Assembly (NCBI GenBank): GCA_023442845.1
Contig: JAEZXC010000129.1
Location: 1 to 10,251, forward strand
Direction: 5' to 3'
DNA from: Actinomycetes bacterium
GTDB lineage: Bacteria > Actinomycetota > Actinomycetes > Actinomycetales > Demequinaceae
Length of the DNA stretch: 10,251 nt
Shown: positions 1 through 6,447 of the stretch, piece after piece
Numbering within the stretch: the stretch's first letter is position 1
How the letters are laid out: each line of letters opens with the position of its first letter
The notes under the pieces: model-generated
The model's database searches: none
The model's input: only the letters and a program-made list of their open reading frames with translations
Told to the model about the DNA's origin: nothing
Position numbers and translations under genes: made by a program

Positions 1-115
1 CGCCCAAACGCTCGGCGAGTGCGGTCATTGCCACGGGTCCGTGCGACCACTCTTGGAGAGTCCAGATGCACTTGAGGTAGTCCTGAGTGCTCTGGCTGAG
101 GTTCGCAACAGCCAT
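1..115 (-). CDS. mntR: MntR/SirR-type (DtxR family) metal-dependent transcriptional regulator, N-terminal part only
   Basis: Reading leftward from an ATG at 115 gives 38 codons open to the window edge. The translation contains STQDYLKCIWTLQEW (residues 8-22) followed by GPVAMTALAERLG. This is the start of the winged-helix DNA-binding domain of actinobacterial MntR/SirR proteins, where helix 1 reads QDYLKxIWTxQEW and the next helix ends in LAERLG. Family members bind Mn(II) or Fe(II) and repress metal uptake genes; the metal-binding and dimer residues lie outside the window. No Shine-Dalgarno sequence precedes the ATG. A TAGACT element ends six bases before it, so the message may be leaderless. 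The gene lies downstream of the DUF4914 gene on the same strand, with 172 bp between. The family call is firm. MntR rather than IdeR/DtxR is inferred from the helix-1 wording, and the ligand is not shown. Confidence 0.82.
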   Translation of the reverse strand, partial: MAVANLSQSTQDYLKCIWTLQEWSHGPVAMTALAERLG

Positions 116-121
116 GGCCGC

Positions 122-127
122 AGTCTA
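122..127 (-). promoter_or_regulatory. Candidate -10 element for leaderless mntR
   Basis: On the minus strand TAGACT matches TATAAT at four of six positions. Its last base lies seven positions before the A of the mntR ATG, so the predicted +1 is the start codon itself. No convincing -35 hexamer is visible 16-18 bp upstream. The support is the geometry plus the absence of a ribosome binding site. Confidence 0.35.
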
Positions 128-158
128 GAAGGTCGCGGGCAGAGACAGGGGTGGTGGG

Positions 159-266
159 ACCTCCCGCAACTCGCCGCAGATGCCTTCAACGGGTGGCAGG
201 ACATCCGACAACTCACCGCAAACGCCTCGAAAAATCGCAATAACCTCCCGCAACTCACCGCAAACG
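159..266. repeat. Three 24-bp direct repeats at an exact 42-bp period
   Basis: Copies lie at 159-182, 201-224 and 243-266, separated by two unrelated 18-bp spacers. Copies 1 and 3 share ACCTCCCGCAACTC, and copies 2 and 3 share CAACTCACCGCAAACG. On the minus strand each copy reads roughly TTTGCGGTGAGTTGCGGGAG. The array fills most of the gap between the DUF4914 stop and mntR, which holds no convincing gene. The 42-bp period is 14 codons, but the frame that would give a repeated peptide has no start codon. Function unknown: it could be a regulator-binding array, an RNA element, or a remnant of a dispersed repeat. Copy number and spacer length are too small for a CRISPR. Confidence 0.75.
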
Positions 267-287
267 GCGGGGGAGAGGGCGGAGGGG

Positions 288-2240
288 TTAGAGGTACATC
301 GGCGTGAGCTTTTCGTACTCCTCCACAGCGGCGCCCTTCATGCACAGGTCGATGATTTCGCGCCCTAACGGATCGAGCTCCGGCGTGAGGAACTGTTGCA
401 GTTCAGAACGGAAAAAGCCCGTGAGGATGCGGCAGCCCTCGTCGTAGGCGACAACACCCATCGAGGACTGCAACTCGGGCCGCAGCAGCGACCGGCGCAC
501 CGGCTGGCCATCAAGCGAGATCTCCTTTGGCGTGTAGCCAAACAACGCGCATCGCGCAGGTTCGAGTTGGTCCGCACGCACGCGTCCGCCACCCTTGCGG
601 GCAAGCCACTCGCGCGTCAGCCACTCGGCCGAGAATCCCACCTTGTAGCTGCCAATGTGCTGGTTCGGGGTGAGCACGTAGCGTGTGTGGTTGAAGGTGA
701 GAATCTGGTTGAGGAGGAGGTTGGCTGCCGCCACCTTAGTGCCGGTCGAGAACGGCCAGTAGGAGCCGACGCCCTCGGAGACCATGCCGCCGTGCTCGAG
801 TTTGCGGACCGCATCCGCGGCTTCGCCGATCGACGGGTTCTTGTCGCCGCGCGGTGCGACAAGGCGCCACAGCCATGCGATTGCAGGCGGCACGAAGTGG
901 GTCATTCCCATGATTCCGTACGAGGGGTTGTCGGCCGTGCATGCGGGCATCCGCACCCCAAAGGTGCGTACATCTACAGGTTCGGGGGTGCTGACAACGC
1001 CGTGGATGTGGGAGCGGGGGATCACGACGCGAGGGTTCGGGCACGGCTTGCCGGTCGTGTCGAGGGTGTGCTCCCAGGGCAACGCGGTCGCGTCTGGGAC
1101 TGCGTGAACGTTGAAGAACACGAGTGGCTGCTCCGGGTGGATGCACGCGCGCTCAAAGTTGACATCTTCGCCGTACTGAGTGAGGTTGTCGACCCGCACG
1201 AACCATCCGTCTTCGGCGTCCGCGACCACCATGCGGCCATCGCCAGTCTGTACCGCGGGGTGGCACAACGTCATGTCGTCGGTGACCGGGCTGAGCTCGC
1301 AGGATTCGGACAGCGTGATGTGATAGGGCTCCCCGGTCACGGTGTTGACTCCGAGAAGGATGCGACCGTCGGCCTCGCGGCGCAAGTCCTGGCACATCTC
1401 GGATTTGCCGCCACCTGATGCACCTTCGTGCATGACGATCGTCTCGTTGTCGTACGGCGTGGTGACGCGCACGGATGACGCGTGGGCAGTGATCCACCCT
1501 TCAGATTCGCCGATGTCAAGCAACACCGAGAACACACCCTTTTTCGCGCTCGGACCGGGGTACAAGTTGTACGCAAAGATCTCGTGGAGAGTCTCAGTGC
1601 GGTCGTGCACGACCACCTGCTTGCCGCCAAAGTGGGTGTGACGGAACGGTGGCGCGACATACAGGATCGACCGCGGGTTGAACGGGCCGATCTCAGCAAA
1701 GGTCGTCCACCCCTGGAGGTCAACGAGCGCAAGTGCGAAGAACGCCGCGTTGAGCGGGACGATCGCGAGCGACGGCGATCCATAGGTGAGCCCGCCAGCC
1801 TTGAACGGGACAACGACGAGGTCCTGCGTGCTCAGCCATGAGAACGTCTCCGCCTTGACGCGATCGAAGCTCTCGCCAAATCGGTCGCTATAGCGCGTCT
1901 TGTCGGTAGGCCGCGGGTCAGCGATCACCATGCACTCGGGGTCGCGCCGGCGCATGTAGTCCTCGGGATAGTTAACTGCCGCGCCATTGCGGCAACGCGT
2001 CACCGTCGCTTCCGTGATGACCTGGTCGCCCGCCTCGTAGTCGACGGAGAAGACAGGCCCACCCTGAGGGCCGAGAGTGAGGCGGTAGAGCTCCTCACGA
2101 CTCGACGGGACGACGACGCGCGGGCTTGCGGACAGCGCCTCGCGCACCGCGGCGGGGAGGTCGACGGTTTCCAGCATCGAAGCGAGTACTGCGGGGGTGT
2201 CGGGTGCGGGTGTTTGGCTGACAGGCGACATGGGGTTCAC
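288..2240 (-). CDS. DUF4914 family protein with HprK/PEPCK-like P-loop
   Basis: A 650-aa cytosolic protein that I recognise as DUF4914, at full family length (about 620-660 aa). The start is set by GAAGGAG seven bases before a GTG at 2240; the in-frame ATG at 2231 is too far from that site. The central motif GASGGGKSE (residues 273-281) is a P-loop of the type seen in HPr kinase (GxSGxGKSE) and PEP carboxykinase (GxSGxGK). It is preceded by a beta-rich stretch ending NETIVMHE, so nucleotide binding is likely. His- and Asp-rich segments (HTHFGG 201-206, SHIHG 410-414, THFVPP 447-452) could supply metal ligands. No signal peptide or clear transmembrane segment is visible. It is transcribed alone, facing mntR and divergent from the small gene at 2443. 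The reaction and substrate are unknown; a kinase or carboxykinase-like activity is only inferred from the loop. Confidence 0.8.
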   Translation of the reverse strand: MNPMSPVSQTPAPDTPAVLASMLETVDLPAAVREALSASPRVVVPSSREELYRLTLGPQGGPVFSVDYEAGDQVITEATVTRCRNGAAVNYPEDYMRRRDPECMVIADPRPTDKTRYSDRFGESFDRVKAETFSWLSTQDLVVVPFKAGGLTYGSPSLAIVPLNAAFFALALVDLQGWTTFAEIGPFNPRSILYVAPPFRHTHFGGKQVVVHDRTETLHEIFAYNLYPGPSAKKGVFSVLLDIGESEGWITAHASSVRVTTPYDNETIVMHEGASGGGKSEMCQDLRREADGRILLGVNTVTGEPYHITLSESCELSPVTDDMTLCHPAVQTGDGRMVVADAEDGWFVRVDNLTQYGEDVNFERACIHPEQPLVFFNVHAVPDATALPWEHTLDTTGKPCPNPRVVIPRSHIHGVVSTPEPVDVRTFGVRMPACTADNPSYGIMGMTHFVPPAIAWLWRLVAPRGDKNPSIGEAADAVRKLEHGGMVSEGVGSYWPFSTGTKVAAANLLLNQILTFNHTRYVLTPNQHIGSYKVGFSAEWLTREWLARKGGGRVRADQLEPARCALFGYTPKEISLDGQPVRRSLLRPELQSSMGVVAYDEGCRILTGFFRSELQQFLTPELDPLGREIIDLCMKGAAVEEYEKLTPMYL

Positions 2241-2328
2241 GGACGTGCTCCTTCGGGAGGGGCGTGGCACCAGCCTTGACGCCCGATTCTTTACCCGGAT
2301 TTTGCCGTCCCGAGGGCGTTACATATGG

Positions 2329-2340
2329 GGACCTAGGTCC
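2329..2340. promoter_or_regulatory. Perfect 12-bp palindrome in divergent control region (possible operator)
   Basis: GGACCTAGGTCC reads the same on both strands. It lies in the 202-bp region between the divergent DUF4914 gene and the 50-aa gene, about 90 bp upstream of the DUF4914 start. With its flanking G it gives GGGACCTAGGTCC, which resembles the core of the mycobacterial DosR/DevR box (GGGAC-N-WW-N-GTCCC). An operator for a dimeric regulator is plausible, but which regulator is unknown. Confidence 0.4.
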
Positions 2341-2380
2341 GCTGTTATCGAAAACGGGATATTCCAGACACGTTCTTGCG

Positions 2381-2409
2381 TTGACAAGAGAGGCGAGTCC
2401 GAGATTCAA
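2381..2409 (+). promoter_or_regulatory. Candidate promoter for the 50-aa gene
   Basis: A perfect TTGACA -35 lies at 2381-2386, with ATTCAA at 2404-2409 after a 17-bp spacer as a weak -10. This would give a leader of about 28 nt carrying the AAAGGAG site of the gene at 2443. The same bases read on the other strand give TTGTCA, followed 17 bp later by GAATAT (2359-2364). The divergent DUF4914 gene may therefore use an overlapping -35. Both -10 elements are poor matches. Confidence 0.35.
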
Positions 2410-2442
2410 AGGGCTCGCCCGTTACCCGAAAGGAGTCGCATC

Positions 2443-2595
2443 ATGCCCAATCAGTGGAGCGACAAGAGAGAACGCCAGTACAAAAAGATCAAGGAATCCG
2501 AACTCGATCGCGGCCGATCACGGGATCGTGCCGAGGAAATTGCTGCCGCTACGGTCAACAAGACTCGTGCGCGCAAGGGCGAGACAAAGAACTAA
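2443..2595 (+). CDS. Small basic protein, 'plasmid stabilization protein' family
   Basis: A 50-aa protein started by an ATG eight bases after AAAGGAG. A much longer in-frame reading upstream has no ribosome site and crosses the divergent promoter region. The sequence is almost all charged or polar: WSDKRERQYKKIKESEL (5-21), RGRSRDRAEEIAAATVNK (23-40), then a basic tail. This K/R-ERQ...I..S...RG.S...AEEIAA.TVNK pattern is a widespread small-protein family usually labelled plasmid stabilization protein, although most copies are chromosomal and no toxin-antitoxin role is established. It probably forms two helices. No partner toxin or antitoxin gene is next to it. It is monocistronic and convergent with gnd, 69 bp away; that gap holds only a weak five-pair GC hairpin (2613-2633) with no T-run. 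Confidence 0.8.
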   Translation: MPNQWSDKRERQYKKIKESELDRGRSRDRAEEIAAATVNKTRARKGETKN

Positions 2596-2664
2596 GCGTG
2601 TTGCTCCCGCGCGGCGGAACGGTGGGCGCCGCCAACGCCGGGAAGGCAGTCATGCGCGCGGCGT

Positions 2665-3705
2665 TCACTCGCCGGACGGCTTTGACTCCGCGTGGCCACC
2701 AAATCCCTTCCTCATCGCGCTCAGCACCTTCTCCGCGTAGGCGTCGAGGTCCCTCGACGCAAAACGCGAGTACAGCGCCGTCGTGAGCACCGGCGTTGGG
2801 ACACCCTCGTCGATTGCGGCGATGGACGTCCAGCGCCCCTCGCCAGAGTCGGCGACGACACCGGAGAATTCTCCAAGGTCGGGCGACGTGTGGAGGGCGT
2901 CGGCCGTGAGGTCAAGGAGCCACGAACCGATGACAGAGCCCCGGCGCCACACCTCGGCGATTTCATCGACCTTGAGGTGGTACTGGTAATACTCGGGGTT
3001 CGACATCGGTGCGGTCTGCGCCTCGAAGGCAGGGGTACCCGGCACCCCCGCGTTTGCCGCCTTCAAGAGGTTGAATCCCTCTGCGTAGGCCGCCATCAGG
3101 CCGTACTCGATGCCGTTATGAACCATCTTGACGAAGTGTCCGGCCCCCACCGGTCCGCAGTGCAACCACCCCTCCTCGCCGGGGAGCGGCTCGCCCGTCT
3201 TGCCCGCCGTGCGCACGGCGGCCTCGATACCGGGGGCGAGGGTGCGGAATAGGGGTGTCAAACGCTCGACGACTGCGTCGTCCCCACCGACCATGAGAGA
3301 GAACCCGCGTTCGGCTCCCCACACTCCGCCCGAGGTGCCGACGTCGACGAGGTGCACACCCTTCTCAGCGAGCACGGCAGCGTGGCGAAGATCATCGCGG
3401 TAGTACGTGTTCCCGCCATCGATGATGGTGTCGCCCGGCTCAAGGACGTCAGTCAGTGACTCAATGACGGTGTCTGTCGCTGTGCCCGCCGGCACCATCA
3501 CCCACACGGTGCGCGGTGCCGTGAGCACAGTGGCGAATCTCGCAAGATCCTCCACCGGAATGGCACCTTCTGAGGCAAGCGCCTCGACGGAATCCGGGTT
3601 GAGGTCGTACACGGCGACCTCGTGGCCGCCCTTCATGAGCCGGCGGCTCAGGCCGGCGCCCATGCGACCGAGGCCAACCATGCCGATCTGTTGCGTCGTG
3701 ATCAT
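2665..3705 (-). CDS. gnd: 6-phosphogluconate dehydrogenase, decarboxylating, short (probably NAD-type) form
   Basis: A 346-aa cytosolic enzyme that oxidises 6-phosphogluconate to ribulose 5-phosphate and CO2. The N-terminal Rossmann motif is GLGRMG (11-16). The second strand ends VYDLN (32-36), and the Asp there favours NAD over NADP, whose enzymes usually have NRT. The substrate signature is TSGGVWGAERG (124-134). Catalytic Lys193 and Asn197 lie in HFVKMVHNGIEY (190-201), and GEGRWT is at 288-293. It is about 130-150 residues shorter than classical Gnd (about 470-480 aa) and matches the GndA/YqeC-type short class, so it is not truncated. The ATG overlaps the zwf stop (ATGA, 3702-3705), with AAGGAG five bases upstream inside zwf, so translation is coupled. 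Cofactor preference is inferred from a single residue pattern. Confidence 0.95.
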   Translation of the reverse strand: MITTQQIGMVGLGRMGAGLSRRLMKGGHEVAVYDLNPDSVEALASEGAIPVEDLARFATVLTAPRTVWVMVPAGTATDTVIESLTDVLEPGDTIIDGGNTYYRDDLRHAAVLAEKGVHLVDVGTSGGVWGAERGFSLMVGGDDAVVERLTPLFRTLAPGIEAAVRTAGKTGEPLPGEEGWLHCGPVGAGHFVKMVHNGIEYGLMAAYAEGFNLLKAANAGVPGTPAFEAQTAPMSNPEYYQYHLKVDEIAEVWRRGSVIGSWLLDLTADALHTSPDLGEFSGVVADSGEGRWTSIAAIDEGVPTPVLTTALYSRFASRDLDAYAEKVLSAMRKGFGGHAESKPSGE

Positions 3706-5159
3706 GAGTTCTCCTTGACTGGGGCGTCCGCATCAAGAGCGGGCTCTGGGACAGGGTTATGCCAACCGCCCACGGACGCTGCCAGCCGGTCCGCGTCGGA
3801 TGGTCCCCACGTACCTGGCTCGTACGGCACGGCAGGGTGGTGGTCAACGAGCACGCGATCGACAACACGCCACGCGGCTTCGACGGATCCGCGCGAGGTG
3901 AACAACGCGCGGTCGCCCGCCATCGCACCGGCAAGTAGTCGCTCGTAGGGTGCGCGCTCCAGCGGGCTCTCCGTGTTCATCACGAGCTCGCGCTGTAAGC
4001 CCCGGAACTCTTCACCGGGCGTCTTGACGCGAGCCGCGAGTGCGATTCGGGATACGGGGCTCAACCGAAACCGGAGGTAGTTGGGCTTGTCGTCGGCATA
4101 GGCGTCGTCAAAGAGCTGTTGTGGCGGGCGCTTGAAGTACACGACCACCTCACCACTCGTGTTCGCGAGCATTTTCCCCGTGCGCAAGAGCCATGGAACT
4201 CCTGCCCATCGCCACGAGTCGATGTAAAGGCGGACCGCCGCGAAGGTTTCGACGTCCGAATCTGCCGCGACCCCAGCCTCCTCGCGGTAGCCGCGAAACT
4301 GGCCGCGGACCACGTCATCGCGAGTGAGGGGGCGCATCGACCGAAACACCGCTTCCTTGGCAATCTGCACGGCGTCGTACCCCTGGTAGGCGGGCGGCTC
4401 CATTGCAAGGAGCGCGACGATTTGGAACACATGGTTCTGAATGACGTCGCGCAGCGCACCTGCTGATTCGTAGAAGGCGCCGCGGCCCTCGACGCCGAAG
4501 TCTTCGGCGAGGGTGACCTGAACGTGGTCAATGTATTGCCGGTTCCACACTGGCTCAAGGAACGAGTTGGCGAACCTCATGTAGAGGAGGTTCATGATCT
4601 CGTCTTTGCCCAGATAGTGATCGATACGAAATACCGACGGCTCGGCGAACGCCGTTTTTACGACGTCGTCGAGTTCGCAGGCAGAGGCGAGATCGCGTCC
4701 GAAGGGCTTCTCCACGATGACGCGCGCATTCTCATGAAGGCGGTAGTCGCGAAGGCCCCTGATGACGTCATCGAAGAGTGACGGTGGAATCGCGAGGTAG
4801 TGGGCGGGCCTGGTCGAGCCGACCCTCTCGAGTTCCTCGCGCAGAAGACCGAACGTCGTCGGCTCGGTGTAGTCACCATCCACGTAATGGAGGAGTTCAA
4901 GGAGCGTCGCGAGGTGCTCGTCATCCGGGCCGCCTCGCTCGATTACGGACTCTCGAGCTCGCTGGCGCAAGTCGTCGGTGTCCCAACCCGAGTGAGCAAC
5001 GCCCACCACCGGCACCGCCAATTCCCCGGCCTCAACCATTGCGCGCAGAGCCGGGAAAATCTGTTTCCGTGCGAGATCGCCGCTGGCGCCAAAGAAGACG
5101 AGCGCGTCGGCGTCCCCGCGGCGAGCAGAGAGTTCGCGTGCCGAACGGGGTTGCGACAT
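3702..5159 (-). CDS. zwf: Glucose-6-phosphate 1-dehydrogenase
   Basis: A 485-aa enzyme that oxidises glucose 6-phosphate to 6-phosphoglucono-lactone, the entry step of the oxidative pentose phosphate pathway. The nucleotide-binding loop is GASGDLA (24-30). HYLAIPP (120-126) and VEKPFGRDL (149-157) follow. The substrate site is RIDHYLGK (178-185), and the catalytic base is His243 in QNHVFQ. Length is normal for the family. An ATG at 5159 was chosen because GGAGG lies eight bases upstream. A reading 63 codons longer has no ribosome site and would overlap tal. The wording around the loop (DLARKQIFPAL) is that of the Zwf subtype commonly encoded beside short Gnd. Here the two form an operon with a 4-bp overlap. 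Neither opcA nor the lactonase gene pgl is adjacent. Confidence 0.96.
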   Translation of the reverse strand: MSQPRSARELSARRGDADALVFFGASGDLARKQIFPALRAMVEAGELAVPVVGVAHSGWDTDDLRQRARESVIERGGPDDEHLATLLELLHYVDGDYTEPTTFGLLREELERVGSTRPAHYLAIPPSLFDDVIRGLRDYRLHENARVIVEKPFGRDLASACELDDVVKTAFAEPSVFRIDHYLGKDEIMNLLYMRFANSFLEPVWNRQYIDHVQVTLAEDFGVEGRGAFYESAGALRDVIQNHVFQIVALLAMEPPAYQGYDAVQIAKEAVFRSMRPLTRDDVVRGQFRGYREEAGVAADSDVETFAAVRLYIDSWRWAGVPWLLRTGKMLANTSGEVVVYFKRPPQQLFDDAYADDKPNYLRFRLSPVSRIALAARVKTPGEEFRGLQRELVMNTESPLERAPYERLLAGAMAGDRALFTSRGSVEAAWRVVDRVLVDHHPAVPYEPGTWGPSDADRLAASVGGWHNPVPEPALDADAPVKENS

Positions 5160-5202
5160 TGGCCAAACCTCCAATGGGTGGATTACACGGCCTATTACCG
5201 GC

Positions 5203-5215
5203 AACACGGCGTGTT
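5203..5215. promoter_or_regulatory. Inverted repeat in zwf/tal divergent region
   Basis: AACAC-GGC-GTGTT has perfect 5-bp arms around a 3-bp centre. It lies 44 bp upstream of the zwf start, where an operator or promoter-overlapping site would be expected. Arms this short can arise by chance in GC-rich DNA, so this is only a candidate. Confidence 0.25.
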
Positions 5216-5248
5216 TCGCCCTTATGCCCGAGCCTCTGTGATGCGGCT

Positions 5249-5262
5249 GCGGAATCTTCCGC
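5249..5262. promoter_or_regulatory. Inverted repeat GCGGAA-TC-TTCCGC in zwf/tal divergent region
   Basis: Perfect 6-bp arms around 2 bp, near the middle of the 166-bp region between the divergent zwf and tal starts. A site here could serve both promoters. No regulator is identifiable. Confidence 0.3.
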
Positions 5263-5288
5263 GCGCCCGTGATCGTTGCCCCTGTGTG

Positions 5289-5307
5289 GGCCGGGCAATA
5301 TCCGGCC
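5289..5307 (+). other. GC-rich hairpin in the tal 5' leader
   Basis: GGCCGG and CCGGCC form a perfect 6-bp stem around the 7-nt loop GCAATAT. The stem ends just before the purine-rich tal ribosome site (GAAAGGGA, 5311-5318). If transcribed, it would fold next to the initiation region and could affect tal translation. There is no T-run, so it is not a terminator. Confidence 0.35.
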
Positions 5308-5325
5308 GCGGAAAGGGAATGACGA

Positions 5326-6435
5326 ATGTCCACCTCAACGCACGCCACATCTCCTCTTGAGTCGCTCAGCCGGGCGGGAGTCTCGATTTGGCTGGATGAG
5401 CTCAGCCGTACCGCTATCCGTGATGGCGCACTCCGCCGCGACGTGGATGAACGTCACGTGGTGGGAGTCACGACAAATCCGAGCATCTTTGCGAAAGCCG
5501 TCAGCCAGTCCGACGCGTACGACGAGCAGGTGCGTGACCTCGCTGCCCGCGGTGTGAGCGTGGACGAGGCGGTGCGGATGCTGACGACGGCGGATGTCCG
5601 CGACGCGTGCGACGTGTTGCGCGATGTGTACGACAGCACCGGCGGCATCGACGGCAGGGTGTCGATCGAAGTTGACCCTCGTTTTGCGTATGACAGTGCC
5701 GCGACAATCGCGGAGGCGCGCCAGTTGTGGTGGCTTGTCGATAGGCCGAACGCGATGATCAAGATTCCTGCCACCCAGGAGTGTCTGCCGGCGATTGAGC
5801 AGGCGATCGCGGACGGGATCAGCGTCAACGTGACCCTCATTTTTTCGCTTGAACGCTACAACGAGGTCATCGATGCATACATGGCGGGATTGCGCCGCGC
5901 GGCCGACGCTGGACGCGACCTCAGCACGATCGTGTCGGTCGCATCGTTCTTTGTGAGCCGGGTGGACGCAGCAGTCGACAAGCAGTTGCCACAGGGGCAT
6001 GTGGCGCGTGGCGCGGTGGCAATTGCGAATGCCCGTCTCGCGATGGAGCTGTTCGAGAAGCGATTCGATGGCCCCGAATGGTCCGACTTGGCCGACCGCG
6101 CCGCGCACCCGCAGCGCCCCCTGTGGGCATCGACCTCCGTGAAGGACCCGGAGTACCCCGACACGATGTATGTCGACGAACTCGTCACCCGTGGTGTGGT
6201 GAACACGATGCCGCCGTCCACCCTTGCGGCTGTCGACGATCACAGTCTCGTGACGGACGAGACCGACACGGTGCGTGGCGCGTATGCGGACGCTCGTGCG
6301 GCGATCGAAGCCGTGGAGGCGGCGGGGATCTCAATCGCGGCGGTCACGCAACGTCTTGAGGAAGAGGGGGTCAAGAAGTTTGCCGACGCGTGGCAAGAGC
6401 TCCTCGATCACGTCGCCGAAAACCTCCAGCGGTAG
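5326..6435 (+). CDS. tal: Transaldolase
   Basis: A 369-aa enzyme of the non-oxidative pentose phosphate pathway. It moves a dihydroxyacetone unit from sedoheptulose 7-phosphate to glyceraldehyde 3-phosphate through a Schiff base. Visible signatures: VVGVTTNPSIF (45-55), the Schiff-base Lys146 in AMIKIPAT (143-150), SVNVTLIFS (166-174), RPLWASTSVKDP (264-275) and VNTMPPSTL (292-300). Length fits the actinobacterial transaldolase class. The ATG at 5326 follows the purine-rich AAAGGGA. The gene is divergent from zwf-gnd and ends only 12 bp before the stop of the converging SDR gene. In many actinobacteria tal lies in a tkt-tal-zwf-opcA-pgl run, so this divergent order with no tkt, opcA or pgl nearby is a rearranged version. 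Confidence 0.96.
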   Translation: MSTSTHATSPLESLSRAGVSIWLDELSRTAIRDGALRRDVDERHVVGVTTNPSIFAKAVSQSDAYDEQVRDLAARGVSVDEAVRMLTTADVRDACDVLRDVYDSTGGIDGRVSIEVDPRFAYDSAATIAEARQLWWLVDRPNAMIKIPATQECLPAIEQAIADGISVNVTLIFSLERYNEVIDAYMAGLRRAADAGRDLSTIVSVASFFVSRVDAAVDKQLPQGHVARGAVAIANARLAMELFEKRFDGPEWSDLADRAAHPQRPLWASTSVKDPEYPDTMYVDELVTRGVVNTMPPSTLAAVDDHSLVTDETDTVRGAYADARAAIEAVEAAGISIAAVTQRLEEEGVKKFADAWQELLDHVAENLQR

Positions 6436-6442
6436 GTGGAGG
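6423..6442. terminator. Weak hairpin at the tal / SDR convergent junction
   Basis: CCTCCA and TGGAGG can pair around an 8-nt loop spanning the tal stop, and a 10-bp palindrome AGGCGCGCCT (6440-6449) overlaps its right arm and the stop of the converging gene. Neither is followed by a T-run. At most this is a Rho-assisted or bidirectional stop. It is the only structure in the 12-bp gap. Confidence 0.2.
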
Positions 6443-6447
6443 CGCGC

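Noticed and set aside
159..266. CRISPR array
   Set aside because: Three imperfect 24-bp units with 18-bp spacers are too few and too short, and no cas gene is nearby.
159..266. Repeat peptide encoded by the 42-bp units on the minus strand
   Set aside because: One frame gives a 14-residue periodic peptide, but it has no start codon or ribosome site and stops shortly after the array.
396..1418. 340-aa open reading on the plus strand opposite the DUF4914 gene
   Set aside because: It is an antisense shadow in GC-rich DNA: the minus frame has a ribosome site and a recognisable protein, and this one matches nothing I know.
1398..1430. Naming the 650-aa protein PEP carboxykinase or HPr kinase
   Set aside because: Only the P-loop is shared. 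The other signature motifs of those enzymes are not recognisable, so the DUF4914 name is kept.
2443..2595. Evidence for a plasmid or addiction module
   Set aside because: The family label is historical, and no toxin, antitoxin, partition or replication gene is present in the window.
5160..5348. 63-codon N-terminal extension of zwf
   Set aside because: It has no ribosome site, crosses the zwf/tal control region and would overlap the tal coding start. GGAGG correctly precedes the ATG at 5159.
5335..6243. 302-aa open reading on the minus strand opposite tal
   Set aside because: Shadow of transaldolase, whose catalytic motifs are all on the plus strand.
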